Shown one piece after another: positions 25,835 to 34,630 of a stretch of DNA of 64,000 nucleotides (its first letter is position 1; each line of letters begins with the position of its first letter). The stretch is taken from positions 313,491-377,490 of the forward strand of contig NZ_JAGINM010000003.1 in the NCBI RefSeq assembly GCF_017876095.1. The letters are read 5' to 3'. The DNA comes from Azospirillum agricola. Its GTDB lineage: Bacteria; Pseudomonadota; Alphaproteobacteria; Azospirillales; Azospirillaceae. Both the position numbers and the translations under genes were made by a program. Below the pieces are notes generated by a model. The model was given only the letters and a program-made list of their open reading frames with translations, did no database searches and was not told the DNA's origin.

Positions 25835-26697
25835 CCACCAGCGCGTTGAACAGCGGCCGCCATTCGGTCCGCGTCGGGGAGTTCCGGGTCACCGCGCTCA
25901 GCGACGGGCTGATCCGGGGCAACTTCGGTCTGGTCGCCGGCATCGACGCCGACGACGCCCGACGGCAGGAGCTGTCCGCCGGGCGGTCGGAGCCGCCGCT
26001 GATCAACGTCAACGCCTTCCTGATCGAGCGCGGCGACGCGGCGATCCTGGTCGACACCGGCTGCGGCGAGAGCTACGGCCCGGATCTCGGCCGGATCGAG
26101 GGGCATCTGGCGGCGCTCGGCGTCAGGCCCGAGGCGGTCGGCACCGTGCTGCTGACCCACCTGCACGGCGACCACGCCAACGGCCTGCTGACCGCCGACA
26201 AGCAAAGCCGCTTCCCCAACGCGACGCTGGTCATGCACGAGGCGGAGCCGGCCTTCTGGCGCGACGACGCGCTGGTCGCGGCGGCCCCGCCGCGCGCGGT
26301 GGCGGCGGTGACGACGGCGCGCGCGGTCCTCGACCTCCACCGCGACCGGCTTGAGTTCGCGGTCGAGGGCGAGGTGCTGCCCGGCCTCCATCTGGTGGCG
26401 GAGCCCGGCCACACGCCCGGCCATTGCGGCTGGCTGGTGGAATCCGGCGGCGAGCAGCTGCTGATCTGGGGCGACATCGTCCATCTGCCGGGCATCCAGT
26501 TCGCCCGGCCGGAAGCGGGGATGATCTTCGACATCGACCGCGACAGCGCGGAGGCGACCCGCCGCCGCCTGTTCGACCGCGCCGCCGCCGACCGCCTGCT
26601 GGTCGCCGGCATGCATCTCGACTTCCCCGCCTTCGGCGTCGTCGAGCGGCTGGCGGGCGGGGCGGGGCCGGACGGGTACCGCTTCGAGCTGACCTGA
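25831..26697 (+). CDS. Metallo-beta-lactamase fold hydrolase
   Basis: 288 residues from the ATG at 25831. Metal ligands are in LLTHLHGDHANG (HxHxDH), the downstream His in EPGHTPGHCG, and the Asp in LIWGDIVHL. LVDTGCGESYG is the usual beta-strand preceding the active site. Such proteins cleave lactones, thioesters or other acyl bonds; sequence does not choose among them. Coupling to the TRAP gene and the terminator immediately after it show it is the last gene of the cluster. It may release CoA or open a lactone intermediate. Confidence 0.87.
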   Translation: MTTSALNSGRHSVRVGEFRVTALSDGLIRGNFGLVAGIDADDARRQELSAGRSEPPLINVNAFLIERGDAAILVDTGCGESYGPDLGRIEGHLAALGVRPEAVGTVLLTHLHGDHANGLLTADKQSRFPNATLVMHEAEPAFWRDDALVAAAPPRAVAAVTTARAVLDLHRDRLEFAVEGEVLPGLHLVAEPGHTPGHCGWLVESGGEQLLIWGDIVHLPGIQFARPEAGMIFDIDRDSAEATRRRLFDRAAADRLLVAGMHLDFPAFGVVERLAGGAGPDGYRFELT

Positions 26698-26721
26698 AGG
26701 GCGGAAACCGGGATGTGGAAA

Positions 26722-26756
26722 GGGGAGCGACGGTGACGCCGTCGCTCCCCTTTTTT
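26722..26756 (+). terminator. Intrinsic terminator closing the unassigned catabolic operon
   Basis: Perfect 12-bp GC-rich stem (GGGGAGCGACGG / CCGTCGCTCCCC) with a short loop followed by six T residues, 24 bases after the hydrolase stop. Read from the other strand it has no T-run at its end and would not serve the next gene. Confidence 0.9.
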
Positions 26757-26769
26757 CATTTGGCCGCCG

Positions 26770-27096
26770 TCACGCCGCCGGATTGCGGGGGACGGTCTGG
26801 ATGACCTCGAAGCCCTCGAACTCCGGGTGGCTGAGGTAGAGCGGCTTGGAGGAGCCGGCGCCGCCATGGGCGCTGCGGAACGCCTCCGACCGCGTCCAGT
26901 CGAGGAAGCTCTGCTCCGATTCCCAGACCGTGTGCGAGGAGTAGAGCCGGTGATCCTCCCGGTTCGGGCCGCGCAGCATGTGGAACTCGACGAAGCCCGG
27001 CACCTTGTGCAGATGCACCTCGCGGTTCAGCCAGACGGCCTCGAAGTCGCTTTCCGCCCCGTGCCGGACCTTGAAGCGGTTCATCGCGATGTACAT
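26770..27096 (-). CDS. IsdG/HmuQ-like haem-degrading monooxygenase (ABM domain)
   Basis: 108 residues, typical for the family, with AAGGA upstream of the ATG at 27096. The catalytic triad of IsdG enzymes (Asn, Trp, His) is present at N6, W67 and H77, at the same spacing as in IsdG. NREVHLHKVPGFVEFHML and LYLSHPEFEGFEVI match alphaproteobacterial HmuQ/HmuD-type proteins that oxidise haem to release iron. It stands alone between two convergently oriented units, without haem-uptake genes nearby. A general antibiotic-biosynthesis-monooxygenase role is the alternative, but the triad supports haem. Confidence 0.85.
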   Translation of the reverse strand: MYIAMNRFKVRHGAESDFEAVWLNREVHLHKVPGFVEFHMLRGPNREDHRLYSSHTVWESEQSFLDWTRSEAFRSAHGGAGSSKPLYLSHPEFEGFEVIQTVPRNPAA

Positions 27097-27166
27097 GGCG
27101 TCGATCCTTGTTCCTGGGGAAATTCCGTCGGGTGCAGGATAGGTCCGCCGCCCGGCTTCGGCAATC

Positions 27167-29188
27167 TCAGGCGGCGGGTGTCTCGGCCGGCGCCTCGGAT
27201 GCCTCCGCTCCCAGCGGCGAGCGCAGGGTGAAGTGGAAGGCCGCCCCCTCGCCGACGGCGCCCTCGGCCCAGATGCGCCCGCCGTGGCGGTGGATGATGC
27301 GCTGGGTGGTGGCGAGGCCGACGCCGGTCCCCTCGAACTCGGTGGCCGAGTGCAGCCGCTGGAAGGGGGCGAAGATGCGGTCGACCTGCGTGGGGTCGAA
27401 GCCGGCGCCGTCGTCCCGGACCGTGTAGATGGTGGCTTCTCCGTCTTCCCCAGGCCCGGAGGCGGAGAAGGCGATGGTCGCCCGCGGCTTGCGCGACGAG
27501 TATTTCCACGCGTTGCCGATCAGGTTCTCCAGCGCCGCCCGCATGAGCTGCCGGTCGCAGGCCGCCGTCACCCCCTCCTGGATGTCGAAGACGACCTCGC
27601 GCCCGGCGTCCCGTTCCCGCAGCCCGGCGGCGATCTCGGCGACCAGCGCGCTGAGATCGACCGGCTCGCGGCCGATCTCGCCCCGGCTGACCTTGGCGAG
27701 CCGCAGCAGATCCTCGATGAGCTGCCCCATCCGCCCGGCCGCCCCCCGGATGGCGCCGAGCAGATAGGCGCCGTCGGCGTCCAGCGTCGCCGCGTGGTCG
27801 CGCGCCAGGATGTCGCCGAAGGCCGTGATGGTGCGCAGCGGCGCCTGGAGATCGTGCGACACCGAATAGCTGAAGGCCTCCAGCTCCTTGTTGGCGCGCT
27901 CCAACTCGGCCGACAGCGCCGCCCGCGTCTGGGCGAGCCGCTGGGCGGCGCGCGCCTCCACCGCCTCGCGCGCCTTCTCCGCCAGTTCCTCGCGGACGCG
28001 GCGGTTCTCGTCCTCGAAGTATTTCCGGCGGATCTGCGCGCGCAGCCGGGCGTGGACCAGCTCGAAGTCGCTCGACTTGACGATGTAGTCGTCGGCCCCG
28101 GCGTTGAAGGCGGACACCATGGTGTCGCTGTCCTCGCAGGCGGTCAGCATGATCAGCGGGATGTCGCGCCACGCCAGCGTGTTCTTGATGCGGCGGCAAG
28201 TGTCCTGCCCCGACATCCCCGGCATGATCAGGTCGAGCAGGACGCAGTCGACGTGCTGGGCCGCCAGCAGGGTCAACGCCTCCTCGCCGGAGGAGGCGAG
28301 GATCACCTCGTAGCCGTTCTGGCGGATGCGGGCGCCAAGCTCCTGGAGATAGCTCGGGCTGTCGTCCACCGCCAGCACCCGTTTCGGCCCGAACAGGCTG
28401 CTCAGCTCCGGTCCGGCGGTGGCGGCGGGGCCGACCCCGCGCAGCATCGCCTCCAGCCGCGACAGGATGACCGCGACCGGCTCGCCCTTGTTGAGGAACA
28501 TGTCGGCGCCGGCCTCCAGCGCCACCACCTCGAAATGGGCGGCGTCGGCGGCGGTCAGCAGCAGGCAGGGGGTGCGCCGCAACGCCGCGTCCAGCTTCAG
28601 CCGGCGGATCACCGCCATGCCGTCGATGTCCGGCAGATGGGCGTCGACCACCACCGCGTCGGGCCGCGCGGCGGCGACCGAGCGCAGGCCGTCCTCGCCC
28701 GTCGGGGCGAGCAGCACGCGGTAGCCCGCCCCCCTCAGCGTCTGGCGGAAATGCTCGCGGAAGGTGGCGCTGTCGTCGATGACCAGGACCAGCGGGCGGG
28801 CGTCCGCCGCCGCCGAGCGCCGCCGGCGCAGCAGCTCCTCGACGCGCGAGACCACGTAGCCGCGGTCGTAGGGCTTGCCGACATAGTCGTCGGCGCCGGT
28901 CCGCATGCCGCGCACCCGGTCGCTGACCTCGGCCTCGGTGGACAGCATCAGCACCGGCAGGTCGGCGGTCGCCGGGTCGGCGCGCAGTTCCCGCAGCAGC
29001 TCGATCCCGTCGCCGTCGGGCAGCAGCACGTCGAGCAGGACGGCGACGAACGCCCCGGTGGCGATGGCCGCCCGCGCGCTTTCGATCGTGGCGCGGGCCA
29101 CGCAGGTCAATCCGGCCGCCTCCAGCGCCTCCTGGAGGTCCATCCGGACCGTCAGGCTGTCGTCGACGATGAGGACGGGGCCGGTCAT
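27167..29188 (-). CDS. Soluble hybrid histidine kinase with three receiver domains (CheS3-like output of the chemosensory cluster)
   Basis: 673 residues from the ATG at 29188, which overlaps the CheB stop by four bases; a longer frame to 29917 is a shadow of cheB. Three complete REC domains lie at about 3-123, 133-250 and 268-385. Their phosphoacceptor segments are LLDVLLPDGDG, VVDAHLPDIDG and LLDLIMPGMSG. A coiled coil (about 385-440) leads to HisKA with the phospho-His in YSVSHDLQAPLR and HATPase with ENLIGNAWKY, DDGAGFD and GTGVGLA. No membrane segment. In R. centenum Che3, CheA3 phosphorylates the REC domains of CheS3, a kinase with two RECs that controls cyst development. Position and design here suggest the same role, with one extra REC. 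Confidence 0.9.
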   Translation of the reverse strand: MTGPVLIVDDSLTVRMDLQEALEAAGLTCVARATIESARAAIATGAFVAVLLDVLLPDGDGIELLRELRADPATADLPVLMLSTEAEVSDRVRGMRTGADDYVGKPYDRGYVVSRVEELLRRRRSAAADARPLVLVIDDSATFREHFRQTLRGAGYRVLLAPTGEDGLRSVAAARPDAVVVDAHLPDIDGMAVIRRLKLDAALRRTPCLLLTAADAAHFEVVALEAGADMFLNKGEPVAVILSRLEAMLRGVGPAATAGPELSSLFGPKRVLAVDDSPSYLQELGARIRQNGYEVILASSGEEALTLLAAQHVDCVLLDLIMPGMSGQDTCRRIKNTLAWRDIPLIMLTACEDSDTMVSAFNAGADDYIVKSSDFELVHARLRAQIRRKYFEDENRRVREELAEKAREAVEARAAQRLAQTRAALSAELERANKELEAFSYSVSHDLQAPLRTITAFGDILARDHAATLDADGAYLLGAIRGAAGRMGQLIEDLLRLAKVSRGEIGREPVDLSALVAEIAAGLRERDAGREVVFDIQEGVTAACDRQLMRAALENLIGNAWKYSSRKPRATIAFSASGPGEDGEATIYTVRDDGAGFDPTQVDRIFAPFQRLHSATEFEGTGVGLATTQRIIHRHGGRIWAEGAVGEGAAFHFTLRSPLGAEASEAPAETPAA

Positions 29189-30267
29189 CGCCACGCCCCC
29201 GGTGGCGGTGACAGTCCGGCGAAGTCGCGTAAGGCCGGGGCGAAGGCGTCGAGCGGCAGCATGCGGTCCACCGCGCCCAGCCGCTGGGCCTCCTGCGGCA
29301 TTCCGAAGATCACCGAGGTCGCCTCGTCCTGGGCCAGCGTGGCGCCGCCGGCCTCGTGGATGGCCTGCATGCCGCGGGCGCCGTCCCGTCCCATGCCGGT
29401 CAGCAGGCAGGCGACGGTGCGGGACCCCATCTCGCGCGCCACCGATTCGAACAGCACATCCACCGACGGGCGGCAGGAATGGCGCTCGGCGTCGGCGGTC
29501 AGGCGCAGCCGGCCGTGGTCGACCACCAGATGGCGGCCCGGCGGAGCGATCAGCACCACCGGCTGGCCGCGGCCGGGCAGGAGCTCGCCGTTCTCGGCGT
29601 AGCGGACGTGGATCGGCGAGTGGGAGTTCAGCCATTCGGCGAAGGCGGCGGCGAACAGCTCGCCGATGTGGATGACGATCAGGATCGGCAGCGGGAAGTC
29701 CGCCGGCAGGTTGCGCAGCATCTCCAGGATGGCCGCCGGCCCGCCGGTCGAGGCGCCGACGACGACCAGCGAGGGCCGGACCGGCTCGGGCGGCGCCGGC
29801 GGGGCCGCCGGGGCGGCCGCGGGCGGGAGCTGGCCCAACCCCAGCCGCAGGCGCGGGTGGGTGATGACCTTGATGCGGGACACCAGCTTGACGGCGGCGA
29901 GGAAGCCGCGCTCCCACACCCCGTCGAACGCGTCGCCGGTCGGCTTCTCCAGCACGTCGACCGCGCCGGCCGCCAGCGCGTCGTAGGTCTTGAACAGGTC
30001 GCCGCGGTTGCTGGAGGATGAGACGATCAGGATCGGCGTCGGGCGGTAGGCCATGACGTATTCGGTCACCGCCAGCCCGCTCATGGTCGGCAGCACGATG
30101 TCGAGCGTGATCACGTCGGGGCGCAGCTCCAGGCAGAGGTCGATCGCCTCCCGGCCGTCGCCGGCCTCGCCGACGACCTCGATGTCGGGGTCGGCGGCCA
30201 GCACCTCGGCGAGGTGGCGCCGGACGGTCAGGGAATCTTCGACGATCAGGGTGCGGAGCTTTGCCAT
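29185..30267 (-). CDS. cheB: Chemoreceptor methylesterase CheB
   Basis: 360 residues from the ATG at 30267. The N-terminal REC (1-120) has the phosphoacceptor D56 in ITLDIVLPTMSG and Lys in VLEKPTGD. A Pro/Ala linker precedes the esterase domain, with catalytic Ser in VVGASTGGPAA, a His in VIHIGELFAAAF and Asp in LLTGMGRDGA. It removes methyl groups from the receptor at 32560 to reset signalling; phosphorylation by the CheA at 30246 should activate it. Overlaps cheA by 22 bases and the triple-REC kinase by four. Confidence 0.93.
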   Translation of the reverse strand: MAKLRTLIVEDSLTVRRHLAEVLAADPDIEVVGEAGDGREAIDLCLELRPDVITLDIVLPTMSGLAVTEYVMAYRPTPILIVSSSSNRGDLFKTYDALAAGAVDVLEKPTGDAFDGVWERGFLAAVKLVSRIKVITHPRLRLGLGQLPPAAAPAAPPAPPEPVRPSLVVVGASTGGPAAILEMLRNLPADFPLPILIVIHIGELFAAAFAEWLNSHSPIHVRYAENGELLPGRGQPVVLIAPPGRHLVVDHGRLRLTADAERHSCRPSVDVLFESVAREMGSRTVACLLTGMGRDGARGMQAIHEAGGATLAQDEATSVIFGMPQEAQRLGAVDRMLPLDAFAPALRDFAGLSPPPGAWR

Positions 30268-32552
30268 GCCTGTTCCACCTGTGGCCCGTTCGGCCGGTTG
30301 CCGGCCGGCTGGCCGGAGATTGGACGGTCGCCCGCCGGAGCGCCGATCAGCTGGCGGATGCGCAGCAGCAGGCGGCCCTCGTCGAACTCGCTCTTGACGA
30401 TGTAGTCCTGCGCGCCCGCCTCCTCCGCCGTCCGGCGGTCCCGGTCCGAGGACAGCGAGGTGACCATGATGGCCGGGACATGGCACAGGGCCGGATCGCG
30501 GCGGATGCGGCGGATGAACTCGTAGCCGTCGATGCCCGGCATCTCGACGTCGACGACGTACAGGGCGTGCCCGCCCGCCCGCGCCTTGTCGAGCCCCTCC
30601 TCGCCGGAGCTGGCGAGGTCGACGTCGTAGCCGGCGGTTTCCAGGATGCTGCGTTCGAGCATGCGGGTCGTCAGCGAATCGTCGACCACCAGCAGCCGGC
30701 GGCGTTCCGTCGGCCTGGCCGGTGGCGGGACGCCCCGGCCGTCGCGGGCCATCGCCACCAGCCCGGCGGGGTCGAGGACGAGGCGGGGGGTGCCGTCGGC
30801 GTCGAGGGAGGCGCCGGCGACCCAGGGAACGCTGCCGCAGGCCGCCGGCAGCCGCCGCATGACGACGGTGCCGGCGCCGAGCAGCCGGTCGACGCCGACC
30901 GCCGCCCGCGCGCCGTGCGCCTCGACCACCAGCAGGGTCGGCGCAGCCGCTGGAGCGTCCGGAAAGGCAGCGTCCGGAAAGGGGGCGTCGGGGAAGGCGG
31001 CGTCCGGTGACGGGGCCCCGCCGTCCGGCCACAGCAGCGTCGGCAGATGCAGGCAGGGAAGCGCCTCGCCGTCGATCAGCAGGGCGTTGCCCGGCAGCGG
31101 CGACGCCGTGTCCCCGGCGATTCCCTTCGCGGCGCGGCGCACCGCGTCGAGCGGGATGGAGACGGTGAAGGGGCCGGCGGCGACCTGGAGCACCGTCAGC
31201 GACGCCAGCGAGACGGGAACGCCGATCTCCACCACGGTTCCGCGCCCGGCCTCGGTGCTGGCGGTCAGCCCGCCCTTGAGACGCTGGACGGTGTCGTGGA
31301 CGAGGTCGAGCCCGACGCCGCGCCCGGCCAGGGCGGTCACGCTGCGCGCCGTGGACAGGCCGCCGCGGAAGACCAGCGTCACCGCCTCGTCCAGGGTCAT
31401 GGCGGCGACCGTCTCGACCGGCCGCGACGGGTCGCGCCGCAGCGCCGCCGCCCGGATGGCCGCGAGGTCGAGGCCGCGGCCGTCGTCGCGGCAGCGGAAG
31501 ACGACCCGGTGGCCGCGCCGCTCGATCCGCAGCTCCACCAGCCCGGCCGCCGGCTTGCCGGCCGCCGCCCGGTCCTGCGCGCTTTCCAGCCCGTGGGCGA
31601 CGGCGTTGCGGACGACCTGCACCAGCGCGTCGCGCACCCCGTCGAGCACGTCGGCGTCCACCAGAACCTCGCCGCCGCCGGCGGTGAAGCGGACCGGCTT
31701 GCCGAGCTGTTCGGCCGCGTCCTGCACGGTGCGTTCCAGCGCCGGGACGATGGTCGCCGCCGGGATCAGGCGCAGCCGGCGGACGGCGTCGGTCGCCCGC
31801 CCGAGGTCGCGGGAGGTCCGCTCGACCGCCTGCCCGAGATCGTCGCGCAGCCCCCTCAGGGCGTCCCTCAGCCGCCCGGCGAGCGCCCGCACCCGCGCCG
31901 TCGAGGAGTCCGGCCCGCGCCCGTCGCCGTCCCGGTCCGGCGCCAGGGCGGCGGCCAGGCTGTCCGCCAGGGCCAGGCTCTCCCTGATCGCCGCGGCGCT
32001 CCGCCCGAGCGTCTCCAGCGAAACGCCGGCCTGGGCGACGCCGCCCAGGATGCCGTCGAGATCGTCGATGCCGATCCGCAGCGTGCGCAGCGGCTCCCCC
32101 GTCCCCGTTTCCCCTCCCGTCCCCGGCTCCGTCCCCGGCCCGGCCCCTGTACCCGGCGCCGGGGGGGAGGGGCGGGCGGCGGGCGATGGCCGGGGCGCCG
32201 ATGGTCCGGTGGGGGGGGCTGGCGGGATGGCCGCGGCCGGGTCGTCGATCGCCCGCAGCCGCGCGGTCATCGCCTGGACCAGCGCGCGCAGCGCGGCGCA
32301 ATCGTCGGGCTGGACCTGGGCCTCGCTCTCGCGGAAGGGAACCAGCAGATCCTCGACCCGGTGGGCGGTGTCGGCGATGTCGGTCTGCCGGACCACCCGC
32401 GCCGCGCCCTTCAGGGTGTGGGCGAGGCGCAGCATGACGCCGACCGGCTGGCGCGCCGGGACGCCCTGCTCCAGGGCGAGGATGCCCTGGTCCAGCCCGT
32501 CGATCAGCTCGCGGGCCTCGATGCGGAAGAACCGATAGGGGTCCTGCGGCAT
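30246..32552 (-). CDS. cheA: CheA-type chemosensory histidine kinase with C-terminal receiver domain
   Basis: 768 residues. The Hpt domain (1-105) has H45 in LAHTLKGAARV. A Pro-rich linker and the P3 dimer/HATPase region (about 175-405) follow, with VVRNAVAHGLE, CRDDGRGLD and GRGVGLDLV. A CheW-like domain is at about 410-545. A second low-complexity linker holds PDA-type repeats, and the C-terminal REC (about 640-760) has YVVDVEMPGIDG. No separate CheY-binding P2 is evident. This CheA-REC layout is usual for systems with alternative outputs rather than flagellar motor control. It presumably phosphorylates its own REC, CheB and the triple-REC kinase. Ends 8 bases before the receptor gene's stop, in the same operon. 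Confidence 0.93.
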   Translation of the reverse strand: MPQDPYRFFRIEARELIDGLDQGILALEQGVPARQPVGVMLRLAHTLKGAARVVRQTDIADTAHRVEDLLVPFRESEAQVQPDDCAALRALVQAMTARLRAIDDPAAAIPPAPPTGPSAPRPSPAARPSPPAPGTGAGPGTEPGTGGETGTGEPLRTLRIGIDDLDGILGGVAQAGVSLETLGRSAAAIRESLALADSLAAALAPDRDGDGRGPDSSTARVRALAGRLRDALRGLRDDLGQAVERTSRDLGRATDAVRRLRLIPAATIVPALERTVQDAAEQLGKPVRFTAGGGEVLVDADVLDGVRDALVQVVRNAVAHGLESAQDRAAAGKPAAGLVELRIERRGHRVVFRCRDDGRGLDLAAIRAAALRRDPSRPVETVAAMTLDEAVTLVFRGGLSTARSVTALAGRGVGLDLVHDTVQRLKGGLTASTEAGRGTVVEIGVPVSLASLTVLQVAAGPFTVSIPLDAVRRAAKGIAGDTASPLPGNALLIDGEALPCLHLPTLLWPDGGAPSPDAAFPDAPFPDAAFPDAPAAAPTLLVVEAHGARAAVGVDRLLGAGTVVMRRLPAACGSVPWVAGASLDADGTPRLVLDPAGLVAMARDGRGVPPPARPTERRRLLVVDDSLTTRMLERSILETAGYDVDLASSGEEGLDKARAGGHALYVVDVEMPGIDGYEFIRRIRRDPALCHVPAIMVTSLSSDRDRRTAEEAGAQDYIVKSEFDEGRLLLRIRQLIGAPAGDRPISGQPAGNRPNGPQVEQAWQSSAP
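30955..31014 (-). repeat. Four 15-bp in-frame tandem repeats in the cheA linker
   Basis: Units start at 30955, 30970, 30985 and 31000 with core GCGTC(C/G)GG. On the coding strand they give alternating Pro-Asp-Ala-x-Phe pentapeptides between the CheW-like and receiver domains. Copy-number change would alter linker length without shifting frame. Confidence 0.8.
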
Positions 32553-32559
32553 CCTCCGT

Positions 32560-34032
32560 TCACCCCTTGGCCTGGGTCTGGACGAGCTGGAGCAGCGTCT
32601 GCGACAGGCGGGCGAGGTCGGAGGCGGTCTGGACGGTCTGGAGGGCGCTCGTCTCGGCCTCCTTGGTGGCCTGGGCGACGTTCGCCGTGGCGATGTTGAC
32701 CTGCTCGACGGCGGTGGACTGCTGCTTGGTGCTGAGCCCGATCTCCCGCGCCGCCTCCGTCGTGGTGCCGACCATCGAGACGATGCGGCGGAAGCCGGAG
32801 GCCAGCTCGCCGAACTGCCGGGTGCCGGTCTCCACCGTCTTGACGCCGTTCTCGGTCGCCATGATGGTGGTGTGGACGGCGGCGCGCACCTCCTCGATCA
32901 GGCCGCGGATCTCCTTGGTCGAGTTGCCGACGCGGTCGGCCAACTTGCGGATCTCGTCGGCGACGGTGCCGAAGCGGCGCCCGGATTCGCCGGCCCCGGC
33001 CGCCTCGATGGTGGCGTTGATGGCGAGGATGTTGGTCTGCTCGGCCAGCTCGTTGATGATGTCGAGGATGCCGCCGATCTGCTGCGACTTCCGCCCGAGG
33101 TCGAGCATGTGGGAGACGATGAGGTCGACCTGCCGCTTGATGCCGCCGATCGCCTCCTGGGCCTGCTCCACCGTCTGGTTGCCGTTGTTGGCGTTGACCG
33201 CGGTTTCCTCGGCGATGCGGGCGACCCGCTGGGCGCTCTCGGCGATCTGCTTGGAGGTGGCCAGCAGCTCCTGGACGGTGACGGTGATCTCGTTCATCGC
33301 CGTCGCCTGCTCGCGCGAGCCGCTGGCCTGCTGGCTGGCGGCGCTCTGCAACTCGGTGGAGGAACTGCGGATGTGCTGGACGGCCGATCCGATCTGGCGC
33401 TTCAGCGTCCGCGTCAGGCCGAAGGCCAGGGCCGAGCCGGCCAGGATCGCCAGCGCGCCGAGGGCGGTCGCCAGCAGCGTCGCGGAGCGCGACCAGGCCA
33501 CGGTGTCCCGCCAGTTGGCGTCGAGCAGCGTCTCCTGCCGCTGGGTGAAGGCGTCGATCGCGTTGCGGGTGTCGCGGGCCTTCGGGCGCAGGTCGCTCTG
33601 GAAGCTGGACGCGACGCTGTCGAGCGGGACGCCCGACTGGCGCAGCTGCACGAAACGCTGGACCTCGCTCCAATAGTCGGCCTCCCGGCGGACGATCGTG
33701 GTGAACGCCTCCTCGTCGGCCCGTCCGGAGATCAGGCTCTGCATCGGGGGCAGCAGGTCGAGGAACTCCTTGCGGGAGGCGGAGACGAAGGCCAGCGTCG
33801 CCTCGTCGGGAACCAGCAGATAGCCGCGCACGGCCGAGGTCGTCTTCTCCGTCGCCGAATCCATGTCCTTGGCCAGCATGACCAGCCGCGCGTGCACCGA
33901 CAGGGTCTGTTCCGCCTTGTCGAGGACCGCCGTCAGGGTGACGGCGGTGGCGAGGCTGGTCAGCACCGTGACCATCACCATGCCGGCGAAGCCGAGCCCG
34001 ATCTTCCGTCCAAAGCTCCAGGTGCGTTCCAT
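32560..34032 (-). CDS. Methyl-accepting chemotaxis protein of the Che3-like cluster
   Basis: 490 residues from the ATG at 34032 (MERTWSFGRKIG), with AAGG nine bases upstream. TM1 is about 8-30. A periplasmic four-helix-type domain (about 31-175) contains KTTSAVRGYLLVPDEA, and TM2 (TLLATALGALAILAGSALAF) is at about 178-198. I see no clear HAMP. The signalling hairpin tip is around ELAEQTNILAINATIEAAGAG, with the adjoining FGTVADEIRKLADRV. No C-terminal CheR-docking pentapeptide. As the only receptor in the operon, it is the probable sensor for this system. Sensed signal unknown. Confidence 0.9.
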   Translation of the reverse strand: MERTWSFGRKIGLGFAGMVMVTVLTSLATAVTLTAVLDKAEQTLSVHARLVMLAKDMDSATEKTTSAVRGYLLVPDEATLAFVSASRKEFLDLLPPMQSLISGRADEEAFTTIVRREADYWSEVQRFVQLRQSGVPLDSVASSFQSDLRPKARDTRNAIDAFTQRQETLLDANWRDTVAWSRSATLLATALGALAILAGSALAFGLTRTLKRQIGSAVQHIRSSSTELQSAASQQASGSREQATAMNEITVTVQELLATSKQIAESAQRVARIAEETAVNANNGNQTVEQAQEAIGGIKRQVDLIVSHMLDLGRKSQQIGGILDIINELAEQTNILAINATIEAAGAGESGRRFGTVADEIRKLADRVGNSTKEIRGLIEEVRAAVHTTIMATENGVKTVETGTRQFGELASGFRRIVSMVGTTTEAAREIGLSTKQQSTAVEQVNIATANVAQATKEAETSALQTVQTASDLARLSQTLLQLVQTQAKG

Positions 34033-34048
34033 CTGCGGCATCCCTTCT

Positions 34049-34630
34049 TCAGGCCTTGCGGGTGTCCTGGGCCGTCGCGCGCAGGGCCGCGGCCAGCCGG
34101 GGAAGGTCGATGACCAGCCGCGGCGGCTCCCCGTCCCGCCGCAGCACCTGCCGGACATGGGGGCGCGGCCCGGCGGAACCGGCCTCGTCCAGCGCCTCGC
34201 GGGCAACCGCCACATGCCCGTCGAAGCGGTCGAAGGCGAAGGCGAGCGGCTCCTCCCGCCCGTCGTCGCGGCCGGCGAGGGCGAACCAGCGCGGCGCGTC
34301 CGGCGTCCTCTCCAGCCCGAGCAGCGCCGCCAGCCCGAAGACCGGAACCAGCCGGCCGCCGATGCCGGCCACCCCCAACAGCCCGGCCCGCCCGCCGGGC
34401 AGCGGCACGACCGGCCGCGCCGCCTCCAGGCGCGCGAGGTCGCGGAGGGCGAGCGCGTAGGGCTCCGCGCCGAGGCGTATGGCGGCGAATTCCTCGGTTT
34501 GCGCGGCCGGGCTTTGCCGGGGCAGGGCGAAGGAGCGGTCGAAGGCGTCGCGCATCGCGCGGAGGGCGGAGCGGGCGGCGGCCGTCTCGGAATCGGGGTG
34601 GCCGGAATCGGAAGGGCGGTCGCCGCTCAT
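34049..34630 (-). CDS. CheW-like coupling protein (downstream copy)
   Basis: 193 residues from the ATG at 34630, overlapping the CheR stop by four bases. After a charged N-terminal tail, the CheW fold runs from about 55 to 190: FAAIRLGAEPYALALRDLARLE, PGGRAGLLGVAGIGGRLVPVFGL and the ending VLRRDGEPPRLVIDLPRL. It should link the MCP to CheA. Two CheW copies flanking cheR is the order seen in Wsp- and Che3-type clusters. Confidence 0.87.
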   Translation of the reverse strand: MSGDRPSDSGHPDSETAAARSALRAMRDAFDRSFALPRQSPAAQTEEFAAIRLGAEPYALALRDLARLEAARPVVPLPGGRAGLLGVAGIGGRLVPVFGLAALLGLERTPDAPRWFALAGRDDGREEPLAFAFDRFDGHVAVAREALDEAGSAGPRPHVRQVLRRDGEPPRLVIDLPRLAAALRATAQDTRKA

